Below are positions 1-11,500 of a stretch of 64,000 nucleotides of DNA, one piece after another. The notes beneath the pieces are model-generated. The model ran no database searches, was not told the DNA's origin, and saw nothing but the letters and a program-made list of their open reading frames with translations. A program made the translations under genes and the position numbers. Source of the stretch: Undaria pinnatifida (lineage: Eukaryota; Sar; Phaeophyceae; Laminariales; Alariaceae); assembly GCA_012845835.1 (NCBI GenBank), contig JABAKD010000021.1, positions 5,022,706-5,086,705 on the forward strand, written 5' to 3'. Each line of letters opens with the position of its first letter. Positions within the stretch are counted from its first letter, which is position 1.

Positions 1-1859
1 GTTGCGGAGGGCGTATGCGGCGTTTTTAGGCCGTGGGTTCACGGAAGGGAGTCGGAATTGCAAGGAAATCGACCGAACCGGCAGATTACCGCAGACGGAG
101 CGTAGTTGGGTAGGTACGACGTGGCCAATAACCGAAAAAATATTTTACCGCAGACAGGGGTGTCTTTGGGTGCCGCCCGGTCGAGACCGTGGGTGCGCCG
201 TATGCAGTTGTGAGTGAGTACCAGCAAACAAAAGCAGGAGCGAATGGGCGCAGGAGGTTAAGCGCAGTGATGGGCGGGCGAATCTGAACCGTAGTGGTGA
301 TAGACGCGGCCGCGTGGGGTGGGCGGCTATGGGAGCCGGGGATGGGATGTGAACAGCAACGTTTCGGTTGGGGCGGTAGTCGTGGCTCAGATGGGGGGTG
401 TGGGGGTGTGTGCAAGAGACGATCAAACTCGAGTACACGAGCTGGTAGTGCACAAAGGGCTGTAGACACGGTGGCATAATATGTAGAAGCCATCGCGGCG
501 CTGGTCTCATGGATGCCGTTGCGGCGACACACTCTGTGGTAGTCGTCGCTGTACTTGTGGCGTTGTTGCGATCCCCCACGGAAAAAAAAATTAACCTCTT
601 GCCCTCCGGTGCTAAACAAAAATCGCAGTCGCATCAGGTGGGCGTCTCTCGTAGAGGGATCCGTCCTCCTAGTCTCGGCGTGTAAGGTAGCTGTACCAAA
701 CGTCGAGGGATCCGGTTTGACTGAAATGGGTCGGGGTCAGTGGCGGCGGTGAAAATGCCGTCACGACCCCAGCCGCAAAAATGCGCTCCGGGCATTATTT
801 CGATTTTATGGAACAAAATGACAAGGTCCTTCACAGTAACTGTACCACCCATGGCTACAGCAGAAGAAGAACGCGAAGCACACTGTTCATTGTGAGCGTT
901 GAGGGGTTGGGTCCTGGTTGGTGCGGGATTTACCGCGAAGGTGGGGGGGGGTCTATGTTGGTCCGGAATGGATAGGGAAGGTATCGCACGCACCGGAGTA
1001 GAGAAGTAGGATGTAGTACAAGTAGTTTTCGAACGTCACCAAGAAGACCGGAGGGTGATAGATGATTGTAGAGATTCCCGGGGGAGGAGCGTGGTGCTCG
1101 GGAGATGGTTAGAACCACCGAGTTATCCAGTCGAAAAAAAAACAGATTCAGACCTTACAACACGGACAATATGTGTACCTCTTGTACCCGTCGATAACCT
1201 AAGCTATATTTGAGGTTTTTCCGAAGCACAAATCCGGACCTAAAAATGACGGTGTACTTCCGGGGTACACTGTTTTAAAAATACCGGGGGTGGTTCCGTG
1301 TAACACGCGAAATATACTCGTGAAAAAGATAGAGAGATGGCACTCGGAGCGCGGCGCACTCGGAGTGCGGTTGTAGTCAACAGAATTTTGCTCAAGCACG
1401 ATCCTAATACAGTTTGGGTCATTCCAACGCTGCATCAGGTCGGGGATGCGTAACAGCGAAAACGGAATCCTCATAAAAATAGCTCAAACACGCGTGGGGT
1501 ATTAAGCGTATTGACGAGGCTTGTGGCACCTTGAATCTTACCCTCACAGAGGTTTTCCAAATAGAACACAGTGCACCGTAAGAGGATTTTATAAAATACT
1601 ACCGATATTATACAGTGGGATGCTCGACGTGTAATACCGTTGTTCGCGCATTCTGGGGTTGAAATCCCCAAAGATTTAATGCACCGTGACAAAGCAATCA
1701 TTGTCAATTGCGTTAGTCAGCATTATTTGCAGCGCGTGTTGATGCTCGTGACAAGGCGATCGTGGGTGCATGACCATTTTTGATATCAACAGTAGATATC
1801 GATTAAATGCAACGCGCGGCGAAACCAGGGACACGCATTATCGCACCGACATACGGCAG
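1..1859. other. No gene recognised
   Basis: Mixed-composition DNA, G-rich on the + strand up to about 1.0 kb. Open frames exist on both strands (the longest is 182 codons on the - strand at 86-634), but their translations are Pro/Arg/Ser/Thr-rich, resemble no family I know, and show no exon with convincing splice sites. I treat the stretch as intergenic. Confidence 0.5.
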
Positions 1860-3770
1860 TGTCACGAAACTGCCATGGGACTGCCATGCACGCCCCTCGT
1901 GAGGTTTCATGCCACTCGCATGGAACTGGCGTGGGACCGTCGTCATGGGACTGCCAAGGGATTGCCACGGGGCTGCCAAGATGCTGCGAAGGGGCTGCCA
2001 TAGGACTGCCGCGTGAGAGTATGCGCTGACACGGGACTCCCATGAGGCCCCCATGAGAGGCACCTTCTACGATAGTGATACCGCTTTTCGACCAAAACAT
2101 TTTGTGAGTGGCGAGGCTCCTAAACCTAGTAACCCAAAATCGTCGGGACGCCATTCTCGTTGGACAAAACGATTGTTTTCTACACCTGAGCCACGGGTTT
2201 TCTTCATCAGATTGCACCTCTTCGGTTTGCCCTGAATCAGATTTTGGGGCGAGGAACAGAGCTCGCCAACTGAAGAGCTCCTTTTAAAATATGGTGCATC
2301 TCTGCCGTAGCATGTGTCGAGACCGTCATGGCACTGCCTTGAAAAAGTTCAGTGATTTGCCATAAAAGGTTCCGTGGCAGTCTCATAGCAGTCCCATGGG
2401 GACTGCCATCAGTCCCACATGGGACTGCGATGGAACCGCAACGGAACTGTCACGGGGCTGTCACAGAGTTTTCTGTAGGGCTGCCATGATATTTCTAGAG
2501 GATTGCACTGGCACTGCCCTAACGCTGCCATATGAGATTGCCATGGGACTGTCACGGGACTGCCATGGGACTGCCATGGAACTGACATGAGACTACCAAC
2601 GGACTTATTTGGCGCTGCCATGAAATTTCCGCACGAGTTGCTATTCAAGTTCAATAGCGGTCCCATGGGACTTCTATGGGACTCCTACGAGAAATGCCAA
2701 AACTTTGTGTGAAGGTATAGTCAATATGGGCCAAAGGGCCGACTACTGCTACGGCACCTCTGGTTCTGCTTTGGCCACTTACACAAAGGGGCATGGCGGG
2801 TCGGTGGGATGTTGCGAGTTTCGTGCAGGGTCATGAGGCCCCATGAAGCGCCACCGGACGCCATGAATGTTTCATCGGGTGCCATGAGGTGCCGTGAATG
2901 ACGTGCACGTTTCATGAGGCACAATGAGACTCCACAGAGTGTCACGAGGTACTGCTAGCTTTCATGATACAGTTCATGAGGTATCATGAGGTTTTGCAAG
3001 GCTTGATGGTTATCAAAGTTTAAGGCGATGCATATAATTTGATAATTCTCATGGCGTGTCATGGCAGTCCCCATGGCGTGTGATTGAGCGACATGGAGTG
3101 CCATGGTGTGTCATGGCACTGACATGGGCTTTCATGGCATTGCCATGTAACTGCCATGGACTCCCGTGGCGATGCCATGCCAGTACCAAGGCGATGTCAT
3201 GGGAGCCAGACTATTTCATGGGCGCGTGTGGTATTTCATGGGCGAGGATGCGCCTTCACGAACTTTCGTGGGCATTCACGGCAATGCCATGGCGCTTCAT
3301 GTCATTGCCGTGGGCTTTTGGTGGAACCGACTGCCGTAACGTGCCGTGAAAAATATCAACGGAATTGCCATGAAAATGGTCCGTGGTACTGCAGTGCCGT
3401 CCGCGGTCTCATAGGACCATGGATAATGGCAAGAGACCGCCATCTCCGTGCTGTGGCCCTCCACACCCTACAGCTAACCCTAACCCTAAACCTAGCACTA
3501 ACCCTTCGGCCGTGGCAGGGTGTCCTTGTGGCGAGCTATGTACGTGCCATGGCACGTGGCACACGTGCCATGGCAGTTCGTCCTTTGGGGGCGTGAGATG
3601 GCACGTGCCATGGCATCGCCATCACACGAGGCATAACAGCTGCCGTGGCATGGCAGCTCCCGTGGCGTTACCATGGCAGTGCCATGGGCCTTTGTGGCAG
3701 TGCCATACTAGCGCCATGCCAGCCGGTAGTGCCATGAAGATCAATGGTAGTGCCATGGCGATGCCATGAA
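1860..3770. repeat. Degenerate 11-bp minisatellite (GGGACTGCCAT)
   Basis: Clusters at about 1860-2050, 2310-2670, 2810-3330 and 3360-3770 consist of drifted copies of GGGACTGCCAT or its complement. The clearest run, about 2545-2610, has five units in exact 11-bp register. CATGG and CATGGG occur every 10-12 bases over most of the interval. Open frames here (rich in Cys-His-Gly-Thr-Ala-Met) are by-products of the repeat. Confidence 0.8.
3468..3506 (+). repeat. Short telomere-like CCCTAA stretch
   Basis: About five imperfect CCCTAA-type units (ctaaccctaaccctaaacct and a little more) lie inside the 11-bp minisatellite. A second patch of CCCTAA-like units is at about 62690-62745. Both are short interstitial telomere-like tracts and no true telomere is implied. 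Confidence 0.55.
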
Positions 3771-3785
3771 AAAATCGAATGTAGA

Positions 3786-5345
3786 GTACATCATGGCCGG
3801 TGATTCCCCGAAATACCAGCTGAGGACACGCAGGGCGTTCTTGATCTTGCGACGGCTGTGGTCGCGAATTGCAAAATTGGATATTTCAAAGGCACTAGAC
3901 CTATACGAAGCGATGGTTTGCGAGCAGAACGCGTATATAGTATTATTGTGAAGCAGAGTCAGCGCTAGTGGCGTCAATATAGTTTGAACTGGGCGACCGT
4001 GCCAGCCGATGGGCTATGGCAATACACGAAAAGCCATTGCCCATAGGTGTCAGTCCATGGGCTATGGTACTAGTCTACAGCAGTGAACCAAAAATATCAC
4101 ACATGTTGCATGTAGCCTTTATATTAGATCCCAGCTGAAGCTGAAGATACAGGATATATCTCGATCTTGTAAAACGGTCGGTTGCGAGTAGGTAGCGAAA
4201 TCTAAATGATGCGTTTTACGTACGACGCGATGGCTTGGGAGCAGATCGAGCAGCGGAAAAAGTAATCGTTGGTGTGATATATAGACCACCAGGGGGTAGT
4301 TGGGGGTGGACGGTAGTGCCAATTGAAAACGCGCGGAAAGCAGGACGATCTTGCAGCGGTTGGCTGCGAATTGCGAATTCAGAATGCGTTACGACGCGAT
4401 CATAGCTGCGAGAAGAGCGCGCAATGAAGCGGAGTCGGCGCTACTACCTGTAGTAGTGTGATGTAAACTACAGGGGATATAGTTAGAAGTGGTCAGCGGT
4501 GCCAGCCTACGGGGTATGACCAAACCAAAAGTTTGACTGCTTTATGACTCCTAGAGGTGCCGGCTGAGGATACGGTGTAGGACGACCTCGTGTAACGGTT
4601 TTGCGGGTGCTAAAAAAAATGCGAATTCAGGATGCGGTTTACGACGTACAAAAAGCGACGAACAGCGAGCAGGTAGAGCACCCAAGTAGAGTCAGCGCCA
4701 CACAGATAGTGTGGTATAGACTAGTTTGAAGTGGATGGCAGTGCCAGTCTGTGAGCTACGGCAGTAAACAAAATATGGTTATTGCCCAGGTGCCAGCTGA
4801 GGATACCGTGCAGGAAGATCTCGATCCTGTACTATTTGATAACTGTAACGGTTTTTGGTTGCGATTTGCGGATTTGAATCCAGAACGCGTACGAAGCGGT
4901 GGTTTGCGGGCAGAGCGCGCAGTGAGTGAAGCAGAGTTAGCACTATCAATATTGGTGTGGTATCTGGAATAATATATTGTCTTGAAGCAGACTGCAGTGC
5001 CAGCCTATGGGCTACAACAGCAGTAAACGAAATGTTATAATGTACCTGGTAGCTCGCAGAGGTGGCAGCTGAGAATGCAATCCAGGACATCTTCATCTCG
5101 TAGTCATTGGATGCGAATTGCGGATTCAGGATGCGTTTTTCGTACTAGGTATGATTCAAAGTGATGACTAGCGAGCAGAGCGGGCAGCGAAGCACGGTCA
5201 GCGTTGGACGCACGTCCGATGTATGATATACCAGGTACGTACATCGACCAGTTTGAAGTTCGAAGTGGACGGCAGTGCCAGCTGAAGATAAGCAGGAGAG
5301 GATCTCGATCTTGTGACAGTCGGATTGCGAATTCCGAATTCGGCC
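3786..5345 (+). repeat. Satellite array, unit about 220-300 bp, six copies
   Basis: About six and a quarter diverged units stand head to tail. Each carries the same landmarks in order: GTGCCAGCTGAGGATAC, GATCTCGATCTTGT, TTGCGAATTGCGAATTCAG, a GCGAGCAGAGCGCGCAG block, AGTTTGAAGTGG and a GCCAGCCTATGGGCTA block. Units begin near 3786, 4088, 4330, 4557, 4790, 5060 and (partial) 5276. The array stops less than 200 bp before the start codon of the next gene. Confidence 0.8.
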
Positions 5346-5521
5346 CTTTTGGCCACGTACGTCATTCTTCGAAACCGGGGTTGATATTTCGGCGTCCCCG
5401 CTACGGCGAAAGCACCAAGAATGAACTAAAAAACCCATGTTTCTCCGTTCCCGTTTCAGCTCTCCCGTTACTCATCTCGTCTCGTTCTCCGCAGGAAGCT
5501 CTTCCGGTTCACAGGGTAACC
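5346..5521 (+). promoter_or_regulatory. Leader / promoter-proximal region of the oxidoreductase gene
   Basis: This is the unique sequence between the satellite and the ATG at 5522. It is CT-rich at about 5440-5495 and contains a possible acceptor (ttctccgcag) ending near 5494, so the leader may carry an untranslated-exon junction. The ATG context is AACCATGG. I see no TATA box I would defend. Confidence 0.3.
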
Positions 5522-8500
5522 ATGGCTCCTGCAAGGAGGACGACGAGCGTGATCCTAGGTGTGCTATTGATCCTGCCAGCTCAGGTCTTGAGCTTCGCAA
5601 CAGTGCCCTCGCTAGCGCGAAAAGGCAGACATCAGCAGCGGTTCCTGCAGAGTGATGTAATCACACCAAGAATACCAACGCTCCCGAACAAGGCTGGTGA
5701 GAGCTCGCACAATGATTGCAAGCAAGGATCGCTGAGTGGTACTGCTGCTGTGTGCTCATGTATGTACGATTTGCCACATCGCACCTAGCTGTGAAGTAGC
5801 ACTACTCTACCATGTGTTCGTTGCTACACAACTGGTGATCGTACTCGCGCCCCTAGCTGTTTGCCGGCTGGATTTGGAAGTTTTGCATCGCATGATCCGC
5901 TGATGATGGATTACGAGGTACGAAGCCAACATTGTTTTGCCCCATGTGGCAGCCAGTGCTATGCCACGTGCTACTATTTAAATACTATGTACTGCTGCTG
6001 TGTGTTCATGCACGACTGCCCACATGTCTGATGCTACTCACACCTGGTTCTGGAGTACTGTTGCTACTGCTGTGTGTTCATGCACCACTTGCCACTTGCC
6101 GGTGAAAGACTCGCTGCCTGGCTTCTGCTGCATGTTGCAACGCCATATCGGATGCATGCATACCTTCGCATGCTTCACAGCAGTACATCTGGTACTGCCG
6201 AAGAGGCTACACTGTACAGCAACACAGCGGTGTACTGCTGCTACTGCTGCGTGTTCATGTGCGACTTGCCACTTAATGGTGCTACTACAGCAGTAGCTAC
6301 AATATGGGTTACTGTGGAAGGCTTGCTGCCTAGCTTGTTCTGCAGCATGTTGCAACGTCATACCGTATGCATACGTACCTTCGCATGTGATGGCCACACA
6401 TAGCACTACACAGCAGCACAGCCGGTACAGCAGTAGTCTCCCACAACACTGTGAGAGTCTAGAGCTTAGCGTGCTCTTACTGCTACGTTGCTGATTCACG
6501 AACACGAACATATTCCACCGCCGTGGCACTGGCATCATCGAACGAATGCAGCCGATTCGAGGTCGCGCGAAAGCTTGATCTGGGGTACCGTAGACAACTA
6601 CAAGGGCTCCGCTCCGCGGGCGGCTGGCGCCAAGGCTCGCGCGAGGAAGAATAGAAAAACATGTGAAGGGGGCAGAAGGAAGAAGCCCATGACTTGATGC
6701 AACAAGCGACTTGATAGTGCCAAGAGTTACTTTTGCATATTTGACTGCCCTGCGCTTTGCTGTGTGCTTGCTGGCGATGGTGCGTTGTGATCGGCAGTAC
6801 CAGTACTATTAATATCTGTCATTTGCGAAAAAAACGAAAAAAAAAAAAAAAAAACGAAAACATGTAGAGGATGATTAATGAAGAAAGCAAAAACGAATGT
6901 AGCAGTGCGGGTCTCAGGCAACACCAGATGCACACGCATATACCTGATACTCCATGATACCTGGTACTCATGAATAGGCATTGTAATGTTGGCTGCTTGT
7001 GTGTGCTGTGCAATGAAGCTTGTTGCTTGTAAGACCGGTGACAATGAAAGGCCAAAAGTTTAAAATCCCCGAAGATCCCAGCCAAACGTTGACTGAGCGG
7101 TCGCCTATGGGCCCAATTTTGTATTTTTTGGGGGGGGAACTTTCCAATGTTCGGAAAAAAAATATTTCTCGTGCCGATCTTGGCCAACATCTGCTTGAGG
7201 AATTCTCAAGCAGATCTTGGATCAGGCGCGGCATGATTTCGTGTTCTCCACACACTTCGTTCGGCGAAATCAACGACAGCGTCGTGAACTCTGAACGTGC
7301 CGAGCTCGTTAGGGGTGACCCCCCCCTAGTGCACAGTGCTCATTTTACGGGCGGTGGTTTGTGGCGGGCGCCGATCAGGCTTCTGTGAAAAACACATTTG
7401 TGTAGAAAACTGTGACAGAAACTCTCCATCTTGTCCCAACGGGCAAAAAATAGAATTTTGGGAGGATTTGACGGAAGACCACAGGACAACACCAGCAACC
7501 TCTCACGCGCTAGGGCATGGATCAGGATGAACTCTTCGGCGCTGTCACCTACACTCATGTGACCTTGCCCGGTACGAAGAGGAGTGACCATGGGTTGTCT
7601 CTATCTTGAGATCGAAGGTCAATCGTGTTTGGTGGACAATGTTGACCAAGGCTTGATGAAAATTGACAAATTGACCGATTTGGCCGCATGACAAGAAAAA
7701 GAGCCAGAAAAACAATATTTTGATCGTTTTTCGCCATAGCAAAGACATGAAATAGGAAGTTGAACGCGAAACAACAATAGAAATTATGTTTGCGTAGAAG
7801 AAGCAAGTTCGAAACGAAAAAAACGTGAAATGTGTACACTTTTATACATGAATAGTAGTATTATAAATAGTAGTGAATAGCTCTACTATCATTATTTCGC
7901 ACGATGTACTACGTACTTTTCTGGTGCCATTTCTTTGTGCCGGCCGTAAATGCTCGGCGCGTTCGCGATGTGCGCAGAAGAAAAATCGGGCCAAAAAAAC
8001 ACATCCAAACATCTACATACACAACGCATATAGAACAGAAGTACGATCATATCATAATCATATCATACGTATCGTACGAAGTGCAGTAAAAAACGAAAAC
8101 AAGTCGACGCACAAGAACAAAATCGGCTTGCTTTGGGATGTGGAATGAGCGTTCGCCACTATTTGTGGTGCAGAAACAAAACAAAAATAAAGAGGGAATT
8201 GTGAATACCATGTCCCCGGATCCAACACGCCTACGGATATAGTCGAAACCCCGGCGCCTATCAAAATGTTCCGAGAGAGTTCCATGGGTATGTCGGGACA
8301 ATTACCGAGTACGTAGCTAGCTCGTCAGCCCCTTAGGTAACACGGGCGCGACGGCTACTCCGCCGAAGCTTCCAGGGAGGCTCTATTGGAACGCCCAGTG
8401 TTCTGTCATCAGGGTCAGGGTGAACTGTTCCTTCGCCCTGTCACGTCCTTCTAAGCTTCCTTGTCCTTCCAAACTTCCTTGTCCCTCCACTTCCGGTCCG

Positions 8501-11500
8501 AGAATTGTGTCCCTCCTTGTCTTGTCGGTTACCTGTCCGGTGACACCCGAACATCTCTAGCAGTCTGTCTGACTGGGGTCGTTGTAGCTCAAGTGTGACA
8601 GCACCTACTTCGTGTAGGAGGTGGAGGTCCGTTACTTTCCAATGGCTTATCCTAGGAATCTTGTTGGCGTCGACGGCACACAGTTTTTAGTTGTTTTTGT
8701 TTTATTGCTCAGCTTGCACTTGGTGGGCACGTGTCTTCAGCGCTACCATCATAACATAGTCGGCACCATTGCACGCGCACCACCAGTGGATACACGTGAT
8801 AATGTACCCAGCGTCCTCGCATATTTTCTTGTATTTTCCATATGCTATGTTCCGTTACGCTCTCTCTTGATCACGCATGAATGGTCCACAGCATACAATA
8901 TATGCCATCGTGCTGAACGTCTGTTTTTTGTCATCCGCTACCCGTTCCTATCTCGTCGCACCTCTAGGCCTGTCAATGCCAGTCTGCGATGTTAATGTTA
9001 ATCAAGTTGTCGCTTCGAGTCAACGTTCTTTCTGGTATCTGTTTGTTAGAAAGCGAGCCACTACTATATACTGCGGGCGGTTTGTTTTCCCATGTTCTCT
9101 TTTGTCACCGCCTGGGCAGTTGAACTACATTTGAATCATGATCCGGTCTCGAACACCAGTCAAATGCCAAAAGCAGTTTGATCAGTCACTTGTATTCTGA
9201 TCCGGTCTCAAACGCCCATCAGATACGAAAAGCAGTTTAATCAGACAAGCACTTGGTACATTATTTATTGTCTCCGTCAGGTAGATTTTTAGGATAGGAA
9301 ATGCCATCATGTTGCATCTGAGCTTACATGAACCTGAACGCATGCCGAACCTTCTCAGCCATGTTGTTTTCACGACCAGTGCCAACACGCAGCTGTGCAG
9401 GGTGCGAGTTTTGGCACTTTTTTTGTGCTACCAACCCCGGGAATGTTCTTATATGTCGTTTCTCCCACGCGCCAATCTCTCCCGGATCACTAATAGTTCA
9501 ACTTTTGGACGATAATCTACAGCTGATCAGCCGCAATGTCCGCGACATGTTAATATCACATCGTATGCATTTTTTCGGAATACTCTCTGCTTGTCATCGC
9601 TCACTAATCATTGGCCCGACCACTGTTGGGACATTTGCCAATACATGTGGTTATCCGCGTGTCTACGGTTCTACAGCAGAATGGCCCACTTGCTCTTTTA
9701 TCCTTGTCTATTCTGTTGTCCTGTCTGGCAACGAACCAATCTGTTCCGTCTTGCCCACAATGTGAAACACACTCCAGGCGTTGAGCAATTCGCTATTGGA
9801 GGTACGCAATGTCGACTAGACGTGTTGCTTTGCCCCCATTGTCCCTGGTTCTACGTCGTATTGCTTTTGACTTTTGTTGGAGTGCGAGCTTTATCACCAC
9901 CTTTATCACCACCAAAGCTGGAGGTTGATGTTGATACGATGTCCCGGGTCCAACACGCCTACGAATATAGTCGAAACCCCGGCGCCTCTCAGAATGTTCC
10001 GATATACTTCCTTAGGTATGTCGGGACAATTATCGAGCAAGTAGCTGGCTCGTCAGCCCGCTACGTAACACCGCCGAAGCTTCCAGGAACACTCTACTGG
10101 AAGGCCCAGTGTCCTGTCATCAGAGTCAGGGTGAACTGTTCCCCCACCATGTCACTTCTTCTAAGCTTCTTTGTCCTTCCAAACTTCCCGTCCGAGACGT
10201 GTGTCCCTCCTTGTCTTGTCGGTTACCTGTCCGGTGATCCCCGAACATCTCTTATCAGTCTGTTCGACTGGGGTCGTTGTAGCTCAAGTGTGAGAGCACC
10301 TACTTGTTGTAGGAGATAGAGGTTCGTTACCTTCCAACGGCTTAACCTAGGAATCTTAGAAAATCGAGGAAAACCCGTGTGACCAATAACGACAAACGAT
10401 TGGCGAATGATCTTTCCAAATATGCATCAAAGAATTCGAGGGTCAGCCCGGAAAAGTATGTTTCCAATTAAAAGCTGACAATGTCAGAGAGGTGGGGAAA
10501 TATGCCCAGGGCGACCTCCGGATGGGAAAGCAGTGAGTAGTAAGGTCTATGGTTCACGTGCCATTCAATCCAAATGAGTTTGATGCCGATGCCGAAAGAG
10601 CGGTTGCTTGCTTTTTTAATCAATATCAAGAGGGACAGCGAGCGGCGGGCAGTGGGAACTAAAGAAGCGGTACCTACATAAAACACGCCTATTATGAATA
10701 ATAAGAAACAGGGTAAAACGTGCTGTAGATAGGAAAGGCAGGCCAAAATTTGCAAGAAGAAAAGAAACCCGGGGGCCGTTGTACTACAGCCAGTGTAGAA
10801 CGCACTCTCTCCGGATAAATAGCCCAGCCTGAGCCGGCATTCCTGCTTCTTATTGTCACATCCATGAGTGGCTTGTACTGTAACTCGACAGAAAACGGTG
10901 CTTTGAACGAAGGAAGCGACGCGTTTATTGCTTCTGCTATGTATGGCATCTGCTGTCTCATGTCTCGAGGCAACCTGCCATCGTGTATATACAGGTCAGT
11001 CTGGCGTACGCGCGGAAGGTCGGTCGGTGGATGTGAGGTGTGTGGTTGTGCTACTGTAGTGTTACGTTGGCCAGGTCACCTGACCTGTCATCTGCTATGA
11101 CAAGCATACGAACAGATGACGAAAAACGCCGTTTTTTGCGGGTTTATCGTTTTTAAGCCTGCTGCGATTGATGCTTTGTGCTTGTTCGCTTGCGCTCTTC
11201 GACTTTTTGATCTGTCTTTTAGCGGCACGCCATGAGAGCGCGATGAAGGCCGGCTTCGCAACCGCTCGTGGTGGTGACAGCGGCTGCCAGACCTTGACCT
11301 TGACTTCCACCTTGACGCACCGGGGCCGCGGTCCTTCCTGGCGATGGAGCCGTTCTGGTTCTTCCAGGCTGCGTGTGCTGGGGGGCGGGGGAGGGTGTGA
11401 TAGCGAAGAAGAGTGCGAGATTATTTACGATGACGACGAAGGTGTGTGCATGATTTGTGCCGTCCATTCGCCCATTCATGCATGCATTCATTCATTCATT

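Larger units (their letters stand above)
8211..10357. mobile_element. Fossil LTR retroelement, non-autonomous
   Basis: Two direct repeats of about 420-450 bp (8211-8662 and 9940-10357) enclose about 1.28 kb. Both start TGTCCC and run to a shared CCTAGGAATCTT. The inner part shows no gag, protease, reverse transcriptase or integrase motif, so it resembles a small non-autonomous LTR element. By eye the two repeats have drifted considerably, in both bases and length, so the insertion is old. No clear target-site duplication was found. It sits within intron 1 of the oxidoreductase gene. Confidence 0.7.

Noticed and set aside
86-634. 182-codon - strand frame
   Set aside because: Pro/Ser/Arg-rich translation of G-rich DNA, overlapped by other long frames, with no family motif.
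6488-6697. 70-codon frame with basic tail as a gene
   Set aside because: No start context, splice sites or recognisable family; left as an unexplained coding-like scrap.
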